Assembly: GCA_000151295.1 (NCBI GenBank)
Contig: GG745365.1
Span: 322,971 to 336,570 of the forward strand
Source: Allomyces macrogynus ATCC 38327
Taxonomy: Eukaryota; Blastocladiomycota; Blastocladiomycetes; Blastocladiales; Blastocladiaceae
Reading direction: 5' to 3'
Length of the DNA stretch: 13,600 nucleotides
Numbering within the stretch: the stretch's first letter is position 1; each line of letters opens with the position of its first letter. A model generated the notes under the pieces. The model had not been told where the DNA came from. It searched no databases and saw nothing but the letters and a program-made list of their open reading frames with translations. This document shows, in pieces, positions 1 to 7,192 of the stretch. The position numbers and the translations under genes are program-made.

Positions 1-1
1 G

Positions 2-1771
2 CTGTCGTATGTGCTGCCTGTCGTCCAGGCTCTAGCAAAGGGAAATGACGGCAATGGGCGCGCCGTGCCGCGGCTCCGCGCGCTGATGGTCGTCCCGACG
101 CGTGATCTTGTCCGGCAAGTCTACGACACGGCCGCGCCGTTTGCTAACGCGTGCGGATTGCGCATTGCAGCCGTGGCCGGCGGCAAGGCCGGGTCGGGTG
201 GGCGGTCATTTGCTGACGAGCAAATGCTGATTTCGGCCACAGTCGTTGATCGTGCCGTGCCCGCGGGTGTCGCGGCAACAGCCAAGTACTTGACGCACCA
301 TGATCACAAGAAGGCGGCGCTCGCACCGGCAACGCCGGCGCTCCCGGGTGGTCACTCGAACATCGACATCTTGATTGCGACGCCCGGCCGCTTGCTCGAC
401 CATTTACAGGCAACGCCCAATTTCACACTGCAGCACCTGCAGTTCCTGATTATTGACGAAGCCGACCGCATCCTCAACGCTGGCGCGACCGAGTGGCTCG
501 CTCCTGCGATGGCCGCGATGCGCGCGGCCGACGACCCCGTCATGCACCTCGCCGAGTACTTCCGCGCCGACAAGAACGACCGAGTGCGGCTCCCGACGGC
601 CGTACACACGGCCACGCCGCTGCTGCGCGCACCACGTGCGTTCCATCGCCGTCGCGTCCCGCATATGCCTCGGAAACTGCTGTTTTCGGCGACGCTCACG
701 CGCAATCCTGAAAAGATTGCGATGCTGCAGCTCGTGAACCCGACGATGCTCGCGGCCGCTGCGACGAATGCCGACCAGGCCAGCAGTTCAGCCAAGTACG
801 TGTTCCCAACGACGTTGCGCGAAGTCATGGCGACGCTGCCGACCGCTGCCGACAAGCCGCTCGCGATGCTCGACCTGGTCCGCGCATTGCTCGCATCAAC
901 AGCTGTCGGCGCCGCCAAGACGGCCGAACTCGTCGAGAAACTGCATGCCGACGACGGATCGGCTGATCCCAACGGGGCTGCCGATATCAAGACGGAAATG
1001 GCCTTCAAGCTGCTCAAGGCCGTCGTGGCTCCGCTCGACGCGGTCCTTGCCGCACGCAACTCGGCCGTCCTTGTGCGCCGCGTGCTCGTGTTCACCAAGT
1101 CGGTCGACGCTGCGCGCCGACTCTCGCGCGTCCTGGCCGCCGGCGAGCCGCGCGTGCATGTCGCGTACATGTCGCGCGAATTGCCGCAAGCCGAGCGGTC
1201 GGCGCTGCTCAAGCAGTTCCGTCACCCGGCGGCTGATGGGTCCGCGACCGTGCGCGTCCTGGTCGCGTCGGACCTGCTGGCGCGCGGGATTGATTTGCCT
1301 GCGGTCGACGTGGTCGTCAATTACGATCCGCCGGGTTACTTGCCGCAGTACGTGCACCGCGTTGGGCGCACAGCGCGTGCGGGTCACCCAGGCGCTGCGG
1401 TCACGCTGCTCGCGTCGCACGAGGTGCGGTACTTCAAGGAGTTGATGGAGAAGCGCGAGAATTGGCGCGCGGTTGTGAAACGGTGCCCCATGTCTGCGTC
1501 GCGTGAGCAGTTGGCCGATTTGCAACGGCTCTTGGCAATCGCGCAGGGCCAGGAGGTGCCGGAGATTGAGGAGACGGAGGAAGAGCTCGTGGAGGAGGAG
1601 GAGGAGCTGGTTGATTTGGGGCCGTCCGAGGAGCAGGAGGCGCTCGAGGCGCTGCTCGAGGGCGAGGCCGAAGAGGTCAAGGGTCCGGCCAACACGCACG
1701 TGCGGTTCGCGAGTGACGATGAGGACGAGGGCGACGATGAGGACGAGGACAGCATGCGCGTTGAGGCATGA
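2..1771 (+). CDS. DBP6: DEAD-box ATP-dependent RNA helicase, DBP6/DDX51-like (5' partial)
   Basis: The reading frame is open at the left edge (Leu-Ser-Tyr-Val-Leu-Pro, the stretch normally just after motif I, GKT) and ends with TGA at 1769-1771. The Q motif and motif I lie outside the window. Counting from the codon at 11: motif Ia PTRDL (29-33), motif Ib TPGR (124-127), motif II DEAD (149-152), motif III SAT in [13 protein letters not shown] (about 225-237), then helicase domain 2 with [18 protein letters not shown] and the motif [29 protein letters not shown] and a KYVFPTTL segment between the two domains are typical of the Dbp6/DDX51 subfamily, known to act in nucleolar 60S ribosomal subunit assembly. 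There is an insert between motifs Ia and Ib (about 55-115) and another between DEAD and SAT. The C-terminus is very acidic (runs of Glu and Asp), common in nucleolar proteins. No intron is needed. Family assignment is secure, subfamily likely. Confidence 0.9.
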   Translation: MSYVLPVVQALAKGNDGNGRAVPRLRALMVVPTRDLVRQVYDTAAPFANACGLRIAAVAGGKAGSGGRSFADEQMLISATVVDRAVPAGVAATAKYLTHHDHKKAALAPATPALPGGHSNIDILIATPGRLLDHLQATPNFTLQHLQFLIIDEADRILNAGATEWLAPAMAAMRAADDPVMHLAEYFRADKNDRVRLPTAVHTATPLLRAPRAFHRRRVPHMPRKLLFSATLTRNPEKIAMLQLVNPTMLAAAATNADQASSSAKYVFPTTLREVMATLPTAADKPLAMLDLVRALLASTAVGAAKTAELVEKLHADDGSADPNGAADIKTEMAFKLLKAVVAPLDAVLAARNSAVLVRRVLVFTKSVDAARRLSRVLAAGEPRVHVAYMSRELPQAERSALLKQFRHPAADGSATVRVLVASDLLARGIDLPAVDVVVNYDPPGYLPQYVHRVGRTARAGHPGAAVTLLASHEVRYFKELMEKRENWRAVVKRCPMSASREQLADLQRLLAIAQGQEVPEIEETEEELVEEEEELVDLGPSEEQEALEALLEGEAEEVKGPANTHVRFASDDEDEGDDEDEDSMRVEA

Positions 1772-2414
1772 TGGTGCGCTCGTTGTCCCAGGCGTGGTGT
1801 TGTTTCGAATGCATTATGGTTTTATCTTTGCACCATCATCATCATTTTTGAAATCAGTCGAGCACACTCCAACAATCTTCATGCGCTCACACTTTCATTG
1901 TTAAATTGTTGACTGTGGCCGCGTCCAAGGCCGCCTTCCTTACCTTGAGCGGCAAGCGCGCGATAATTTTCTCGTCATCGATGATCCATTTGCCGCCGTG
2001 GCCGACGAGGACTTGTTGAGTAGCGGTTGGGAGTGGTTGGTGCGAATGTGTACGGATGATGTATTTACATATTGAACCTCTTTGTTGTGGCAGCTGACCG
2101 CAGAACCCCTGCATGCGGCAGCAGCAGATCGCAATTTTCTTCTCATGCGGATTTCGCTTCACATGTGCGTTTCGGGGTGTAAATATTTACGAGCTCTGCT
2201 GGCAGTCATTGCACGCATCTGTCCTTCTCCCCCCCCCCCCCCCCTCTCTCTCCCCTACTTGCTGGAACAACTCTTCCAGCTCCTACCCCTCTGAACGACG
2301 AAACATCCCCCGTTGCTGGCGCCAATGCTCCAACTCGCACGCACTACTCGGTTCCTTGGCCTGGCCACGAGCTGTCACTGCGCCTTTTTGACCCGCCGCT
2401 TTGGCATGTGCAAC
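1772..2414. other. Intergenic region downstream of the helicase
   Basis: AT-richer than the flanking genes. It starts with the helicase 3' flank and holds a 16-C homopolymer followed by CT repeats (separate entry). On the minus strand one short coding-like piece is visible (about 2018 to 1944: VLVGHGGKWIIDDEKIIARL and a few more residues), ending at AAG|GTAAGG, a good splice donor. I could not connect it to other exons or recognise it, so I do not call a gene. Confidence 0.5.
2229..2244. repeat. Poly-C homopolymer (16 C) in a pyrimidine-rich tract
   Basis: Sixteen consecutive C on the plus strand, followed directly by TCTCTCTC and a further C-rich stretch to about 2256. It lies about 170 nt upstream of the proposed small membrane-protein gene, so it could be promoter or 5' UTR sequence, or simply a length-variable microsatellite. 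The exact length of such a run is prone to sequencing error. Confidence 0.9.
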
Positions 2415-2741
2415 ATGTCTAGTTCGAACGGCAAAGACGGCGCCTGGATGAGCGATGAAGCCGCTCATGGTGGGGTGATTTCTTACAGCTCGTAGCACTG
2501 GCCAAGGATACTACTTTCCTTACTGGCCCATTCTACTTGTAGTGCTCACGTATGGCACTGGGTTCACGATTGGGCTGTGTATTCCGAACATGCTTATTGC
2601 GTTCGTCGACGTATGCGTTTTCCTTTCCGATGCCGTGCTGGTGCACAGTCTTGACTTGAGTTGTTGTTGCAGAACCGCTTGGAGTGCAAGCGTGCCTCCC
2701 ACGTCTGTGAGGTCTGCAAGAATACGATCACAAAGAAGTAG
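2415..2741 (+). CDS. Probable small membrane protein with LITAF-like C-terminal half (spliced)
   Basis: The well-supported part is two exons. The first (2489-2610) encodes a hydrophobic segment starting GYYFPYWPILLVVLTYGTG and continuing through LCIP to AFVD. The second (2673-2741) encodes NRLECKRASHVCEVCKNTI and a TAG stop. They are joined in phase 0 by a 62-nt intron (GTATGC...TTGTTGTTGCAG). A hydrophobic stretch, then IP, Asp, His-x-C-x-x-C-K resembles the second half of the LITAF domain, a monotopic membrane zinc module. The first CxxC half is not visible in frame; a CATC in another frame at 2407-2418 is interrupted by TGA. The start is uncertain: ATG 2415 reads MSSSNGKDGAWMSDEAAH and fits only through a 19-nt intron (2470-2488) or a one-base shift near 2493. 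With it the protein would be 81 aa. A decayed longer gene is the main alternative. Confidence 0.45.
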
Positions 2742-2947
2742 TCTCGGCTTTCATTATTTCCAGGCGTACGCTGATTATCAATCAGTCTTGAACCAAGTGT
2801 GCTGTTGAGCCAACGACAGGCTAACGCTCATGACTAGATCGTGGACGAGTGTGCACAACCTGTGACCAAGCGAAAGAGTACTTCTGTGAGACTATAGTAA
2901 CAGAAGCCAGGCCGGCAACCACAAAATTTGTTCTCTGAATTTCCAAC
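2742..2947. other. Short intergenic region before the tRNA locus
   Basis: I see no convincing reading frame or structured element here. It contains the 3' flank of the small membrane-protein gene and the upstream flank of the tRNA cluster. Confidence 0.5.
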
Positions 2948-2984
2948 AGCCGCTTAGCTCAGTGGTTAAGCCGGTTGCAAATTT
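2948..2984 (+). pseudogene. tRNA 5'-half fragment with intact A box
   Basis: AGCCGCT reads as a 5' acceptor strand, followed by TA and a D arm GCTC-AGTGGTTA-AGC. TAGCTCAGTGG matches the Pol III A-box consensus TRGYNNARNNG exactly. After that the tRNA pattern stops: no matching anticodon stem, T arm or 3' acceptor strand follows before the intact tRNA-Val begins. It looks like a truncated tRNA copy, or less likely a chance A box. Confidence 0.5.
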
Positions 2985-3057
2985 GTCACCGTGGTGTAGT
3001 GGTTATCACGTGAGTCTCACACACTCAAGGTCGCCAGTTCGATCCTGGCCGGTGACA
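2985..3057 (+). tRNA. tRNA-Val, anticodon CAC
   Basis: A full 73-nt cloverleaf without intron. Acceptor stem GTCACCG pairs with CGGTGAC (7/7), discriminator A at 3057. D arm GTG-TAGTGGTTAT-CAC. Anticodon stem TGAGT pairs with ACTCA (5/5) around loop CTCACAC, giving anticodon CAC, which reads GTG (Val). Variable loop AGGTC. T arm GCCAG-TTCGATC-CTGGC. Both internal promoter boxes are intact (TGGTGTAGTGG, GTTCGATCC). CCA is not encoded, as expected for a nuclear eukaryotic gene. GTG is frequent in the GC-rich genes of this window. Confidence 0.96.
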
Positions 3058-3091
3058 TCAGCGAAACCTCAGCGGAAGCATGCGGAAAGCA

Positions 3092-3096
3092 TTTTT
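3092..3096 (+). terminator. RNA polymerase III terminator (T5)
   Basis: Five T residues on the coding strand 35 nt after the tRNA-Val 3' end, the first T run of this length downstream. Pol III stops at T4-T5 or longer in most fungi. Confidence 0.65.
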
Positions 3097-3417
3097 CATT
3101 AGTGCCTCCCACATAACGCTTTTGTCCTTTTGTTTCGGATGCTTAAGCTGTGATCGTGATCAAATGGGCCTGTCTGTGTTCCCCGCAGAACGTAAAATGA
3201 ACCTAATGGCTAGGGGAACGGACATTTGACTGAAGTTGCCTTATCGAAACAACAAAATTGCCAAGAACGATCTCTTCTCTTTGTGTTCGTGTCTGCAGAC
3301 CTGATGTGGAGTGGTTTTGACAAGGAGCAAGGACGCATGCGAAGGAACATCAAGGCTGGTCAAAGCCAGGATGCACACAGGGAGGCATGGCAAATGACAA
3401 GGTCGACCACTCTTGTT
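3097..3417. other. Intergenic region between the tRNA and the PPR-like gene
   Basis: Moderately AT-rich. It should contain the 3' UTR of the minus-strand PPR-like gene that ends at 3418. No other RNA gene, repeat or convincing exon seen. Confidence 0.5.
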
Positions 3418-4578
3418 CTATTCCCTCTCCTCTCCACCCCTCCCCACCCTCACTCTCTCCTCCAACTCCACGACCATCTGCCTCCTCGCATGCGCACCAC
3501 CCATCCTTTCCACCCCGCGCCCAAACGCGTCTACCGCATACCGAACCCACGCGCGCTGCTCCTCCTCCCCCACGACCAACCCATGCGAGGCCATCCGACT
3601 CTGCAGCGCGACCGCATACTCGACCTGCCGCACCGCATCCTCCACCAGCCCACGGCGGCCCAACATATCGAGCGCACGCGCGAGCGTGACGAGCGACACT
3701 TCCGGCAACGAGAACCCCTCGTCCCCCCTCTTGGGCGTCGCGTCGAGCGCTGCGCTCAGCGTCCGCGCCATGAGCCGGACGAGATCCACGTGCTCGGTGT
3801 CGAGCGCCGCGTGGCACATGACGTGCCAGGGCGAGACGAGCGTCACGTCGGCCCCACCACTACTTCCGCCAGCGGCAGGGGTGCGGTGCGCGCGGCGCGC
3901 AGGGAGCGTGGCAGCCGCGATCCGGCTCGGGTCCGGGCCGCCGTTCTGCGTGAACGCTGCGGGGAACCCAGGCATGTGGTCGTGCGACGTGATGAACAGG
4001 TGAACCGCGGCGTCAACGTCGTTCGCGGCCAAGTGTGCGGCGAGCAAGGCGAGCGGGACGTCGGCCGGCACGCGTAGCCCCGCACGGATCGAATCAAAGT
4101 AGAGCGCGTGCGCCTTCCCACGCGCCGCGTGGTCGATGTGCGCGCAAATCGCAATCGCGTAACTGTCCGCGTCGGGCGCGGGGATCCGGGCCAGGTGGTC
4201 ACGGACGCCCTTCAGTGCGGCAGCGACCTGTACGGTGCGTGAGGGGCGCACGGTGTCGCGTGGGGTCGGGCGGACCCAGGATAGGAGTCTGGCGACGCCG
4301 CGCGGCTGGTACCCGGCGGCAGGGGCCGAGTCGGCGTCGCCGGCGGTGTGCCCGAATTGCAGGACGCGGTCCTGCAATTCGAGGTTGTGTGTGGCGGTCG
4401 TCCATGGCACGCCGCGCGCCTTCATTTCCGCGAGCCAGTAGGGCACGAGGAACCGTTCGGCCGGGTTGGTGCGCGCGAGCGCGAGGTGGAACCGGACGAC
4501 AGCATGGTACGTCGCGCGCGACCACGGGTGCCCGCACAGTTTTTTCCTCTCCCTCGATTCAGAGGCTGCTTGCCGCAT
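3418..4578 (-). CDS. PPR-like alpha-helical repeat protein
   Basis: A single uninterrupted 386-aa frame with strong third-position GC, stop TAG at 3420-3418. The protein is mostly paired helices. SRATYHAVVRFHLALARTNP, followed by a second helix and ARGVPWTTATHN (about 21-64), has the length and layout of a pentatricopeptide repeat. A second unit runs from PDADSYAIAICAHIDHAARG (about 135) to the start of the next helix. Further helical pairs lie around 235-335. The C-terminus is charged. PPR proteins bind RNA, usually in mitochondria; here that is inference, since the repeats are degenerate. The start at 4578 is the first ATG of the open frame, but its first 12 residues are not clearly a mitochondrial presequence and an upstream exon cannot be excluded. 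It lies tail-to-tail with the tRNA region. Confidence 0.6.
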   Translation of the reverse strand: MRQAASESRERKKLCGHPWSRATYHAVVRFHLALARTNPAERFLVPYWLAEMKARGVPWTTATHNLELQDRVLQFGHTAGDADSAPAAGYQPRGVARLLSWVRPTPRDTVRPSRTVQVAAALKGVRDHLARIPAPDADSYAIAICAHIDHAARGKAHALYFDSIRAGLRVPADVPLALLAAHLAANDVDAAVHLFITSHDHMPGFPAAFTQNGGPDPSRIAAATLPARRAHRTPAAGGSSGGADVTLVSPWHVMCHAALDTEHVDLVRLMARTLSAALDATPKRGDEGFSLPEVSLVTLARALDMLGRRGLVEDAVRQVEYAVALQSRMASHGLVVGEEEQRAWVRYAVDAFGRGVERMGGAHARRQMVVELEERVRVGRGGEERE

Positions 4579-4702
4579 ATTCGCTGCTGTCCTTTGCCAC
4601 GGAGTTTTGTGTCTTCAATGGTTCTGGTAGCCGTGCAATAACAATGGATGCATCACAGATGTCACTGCTTTCCAGCAACAAACAAAAAGTTGACTCAGTT
4701 AT

Positions 4703-4959
4703 TCAAGAGCGCGTTTTTCCGCTAGCCGTCCTCTTGCCAAACCAGTAGAGCACACAGTAGTGAAAGAACGCCGCTGATGCGGTCACACACGCCGCAAGTC
4801 CGTTCCCGGGTGGGATCATGGCGAAGGAAACGTACAGGCTCTTCACGAACTGCCGCATGAGCTACTTGACAATGTTCTCGGACGATGTGAGCAGGATTTC
4901 GTGCTTGTCAACCGTCTCCTTGCATTGGTTCATGAGCACCATGATGATGTGATCATTGC
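4703..4959 (-). pseudogene. Unidentified coding-like fragment with in-frame TAG
   Basis: Reading the minus strand from 4959 (after a possible acceptor, ACTTGTAG) gives about 85 codons of protein-like sequence ending in TGA at 4705-4703. It begins NDHIIMVLMNQCKETVDKHE, has an in-frame TAG at 4864-4862 after ENIVK, and continues with RQFVKSLYVSFAMIPPG, a hydrophobic stretch and HYCVLYWFGKRT. The pattern suggests a cytosolic helix followed by a membrane segment. I do not recognise the family. The TAG and the lack of connected exons suggest a relic, possibly part of the larger decayed region upstream. Confidence 0.4.
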
Positions 4960-5029
4960 CTACAAGTATGAATCCTTATGTAGATCGACGCGCGTCAGGT
5001 GTAGATGAAAATTTTTTTTGATTTCGAGG

Positions 5030-5067
5030 ACGACGTGCGTATGCCCTTAAGGGCATACGCACGACGT
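5030..5067. repeat. Near-perfect 38-bp inverted repeat (perfect 30-bp core)
   Basis: Positions 5034-5063 are a perfect palindrome without spacer: CGTGCGTATGCCCTT followed by its exact reverse complement, centred on TTAA at 5048/5049. The match extends to 5030-5067 with one mismatch pair (5033/5064, A opposite A). It lies in a non-coding part of the decayed region. Confidence 0.95.
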
Positions 5068-5112
5068 TTCCTGCCTCTGCTCATTTCTCTGTCGGCAGAC
5101 ACCTCATAAGTG

Positions 5113-5249
5113 CTAGTTCCACAGCAAGGGCGAGGCGCGGGAAGTGTACAGAGTCCGTCCACCCTCAGTTACTGCCGCGCAACGACGGACGAACTCGTCC
5201 CACTCAAACAACGCGGCCTTCTCGTCCTTCTCCAGCACGATTACGCGTG
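5113..5249 (-). pseudogene. Short coding-like fragment, family unknown
   Basis: The minus strand from about 5249 reads RVIVLEKDEKAALFEWDEFV and on through RRCAAVTEGGRTLYTSR to a TAG at 5115-5113. Codon use is like that of the real genes nearby, and the residue mix looks like a soluble helical domain. No start codon is in frame nearby. A GTAACT donor follows RRCAA. It may be one exon of the same decayed gene as its neighbours or an unrelated fragment. Confidence 0.3.
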
Positions 5250-5487
5250 TGTGTTGACATCAACAGTAGTCTCCACGTCTATCGCGGTAGTCGCGAGTTG
5301 ACGGTTGCAAGGCTAGTCGAGGAAAGCGCGCTGTCGATGCATCCCCCCTTCCGAGGGTTGCAGCGCCAATTGCCCACTTGGCCACACGAAAAAGCTCTGG
5401 GGCCAGTTTGATCGTCTCCTCTGAACGACACGACCACGACGTATACTTCTTTTCCACTTGAGAGCAGCAAGCAAAACGACACTTCCT
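5250..5487. other. Decayed region, no clear frame
   Basis: On the minus strand three overlapping frames each carry short protein-like pieces downstream of the kelch protein's membrane anchor (for example SEETIKLAPELFRVAKWA near 5415-5362), but none stays open or connects cleanly. It probably corresponds to the eroded cytoplasmic tail of the kelch relic. Confidence 0.3.
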
Positions 5488-6941
5488 CCCCCAGCTCCGC
5501 CGCACCGCCACTGCCGCGAGCAGCTTTTCAGAGCGCTTTTTGCGGTAGTGCTGCGCCGCGTAAAAACCGGCAATCAGCGAGACAGGCAGCGCGATTCACC
5601 GAAGGACGCGCAACACCTTGCATGTCTCCATATCATCTCCACAATGTCGTTGCCGACCAAAAACACCGTCGGTTGCGAGACAAACGACGGGCCATCGTCC
5701 GGGTTCGTGACTTGCCGCGCGTTGGGTACGTGCCCTTGGCAATCGCAGCGTACTCGACCATCAGGTACTGCGAGTTGCCGACAATGATCGCATACCGGTG
5801 CGACGCGGTGGGGGTAGATGACAGTTTGCGCGAGGGAGCGGTCGACGTTCATCTAATACAAGTACTGGAGGAGGTGCAGGTGAGGAAAACGGGTGGAGAT
5901 GGGAGAAGAAAGTGAGGGGAAGCTGCGTACCTAGTTCCAAGTCCGCGTCGGGAAATCAAACGTCCTCAAGTCGGAAAGCCGGTCAGTGGCCTTGTTGAAG
6001 CTGAACCGGCGCTGGCCGAACCCGCCCACGAGCAGCAGCGTGGTCGCGTCGTACCGGACGAGATTTCCACTCGACTGGTAATCGGGCACGTTGGTGTTGG
6101 GGGTCAACCCGCTCGACGAGGACCGCGACGAGAACGACGAGGTCCGCGCGGTCGGCGTGATCATGGCTGCGGTGCCGTTCTGGTCTGCAGAAGCATTCAT
6201 CAATCCGCAATCAAGCTGCACAAAACATCAACGAGTGAGCGTACCACAACGTTGTACTGGAACAGCTTGCTCACCGCGTCGCCCCCAAAACGCGGCGCGC
6301 CAAAGACATACAGCGCCTATTCGTCGCCTCCGTGGCCTTGGTGTCGACCGGAACCACGCCATGACCTGTAGCGGGATCATCCACCGTCGGTCCAAACACC
6401 CCACTCAAATCCGCCGCGACGACCTCAATCTTCTCAGCCCGCACCAAATCCGACACTTTCCACGCCTTCACCGGCGGCGTCTTATTCCCACCCGCCATCC
6501 CCGTCAGCAGGTGGGCATCGTACTTGCCCTGCTCGTTCTATACGGCGGACGGCACGAGCCGCGCGTCGCCCTTGGGCAGTGTGAGCTTGGACTTGGTCAC
6601 GGCATTGCCGTAGTCGTAGACGGCAAAGTGCTGACTTGAGTCCCAAACCCAGACGATGGATTGCAGGTTGCCCAGCTCGCCTTTGCCGCCGATTAGGTGG
6701 GCACTTGTCTCGATCGGCGGTTTAGCTCGATCAGGTCGCTGATGCCAGCTGTGGGCGCTGCGTTCATGTATTCCAGCCGGCGGCTGGCCCAAGGTGGACA
6801 ACATCGAGAACAGGCGCAGAAACCGATTCCAGGCTGGCGGATGAGACAGGAGGAGTGAGTCTCAGCAAACGAGAGCAAACAGGTGACAGCTGAAACGTAA
6901 ACTGACGCCAACGAAATCATGAAACGTACTCGTCGCCACAT
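5488..6941 (-). pseudogene. Relic of a secreted/type I membrane kelch-repeat protein
   Basis: Pieces in 5'-3' order on the minus strand: ATG 6941 with a signal-peptide-like start (MWRRVRFMISLASVYVSA); RLEYMNAAPTAGISDLIEL (about 6785-6729); after a frame change near 6722, PPIETSAHLIGGKG and kelch-like strands to a TAG at 6540-6538; the same frame resumes with NEQGKYDAHLLTG. After another frame change near 6335 comes GGDE-TAG(6319-6317)-ALYVFGAPRFGGDAVSKLFQ, a kelch blade. A possible 29-nt intron (6216-6244) leads to a long piece with DATTLLLVGGFGQRRFSFNK, ending TRTWN-TAG (5933-5931) directly before a GTACGC donor. Then HRYAIIVGNSQYLMVEYAA (5800 down), a frame change near 5712, FVSQPTVFLVGNDIVEMI, and an anchor IALPVSLIAGFYAAQHYRKK (5595 down). 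Order and content fit signal peptide, kelch propeller, transmembrane helix, basic tail. Several breaks make an intact gene unlikely. Confidence 0.6.
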
Positions 6942-7192
6942 GTCAAACCTGAACACGAAACCGCCTGTAACGTCAGAACGGCGAAGCAACAGGAGTCAGT
7001 CGTTCGCCGAGGAGGAATGATTGTGAAAGTGATGGTGATGGGTGGCCGTGCACGCGAAGTGCACGCCTATTCCAGATCGTGGTTATTGCGGGTCTGTGCA
7101 TGATGCGTGGAGGAGGGCGCAAGCAACAAAGGATACAGCATTCCATGATTCAAGAAAACAAGATCTCGCATTCGCGCGTTCCCCACCCCTCA
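6942..7192. other. Region between the kelch relic and SEC10
   Basis: Should hold the SEC10 3' UTR and the former promoter of the kelch gene, both on the minus strand. No reading frame or repeat of note apart from a short GTGCACGC direct duplication (7048-7066). Confidence 0.5.

Noticed and set aside
352..1699. Long minus-strand frames opposite the helicase (352-1212 and 896-1699)
   Set aside because: Antisense shadows of a clear helicase, dominated by Ala, Ser and Arg.
2690..3118. Shared 11-mer GTGCCTCCCAC in the small-gene exon and after the tRNA
   Set aside because: No similarity on either side, so probably chance.
3226..4077. 283-codon plus-strand open frame
   Set aside because: Overlaps the PPR-like gene antisense. 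Arg/His/Pro-rich with no structure; the minus frame has the helical repeats.
7048..7066. GTGCACGC direct repeat, spaced 3 nt
   Set aside because: Only 8 bp, partly self-complementary, and no further copies; too weak for a regulatory claim.
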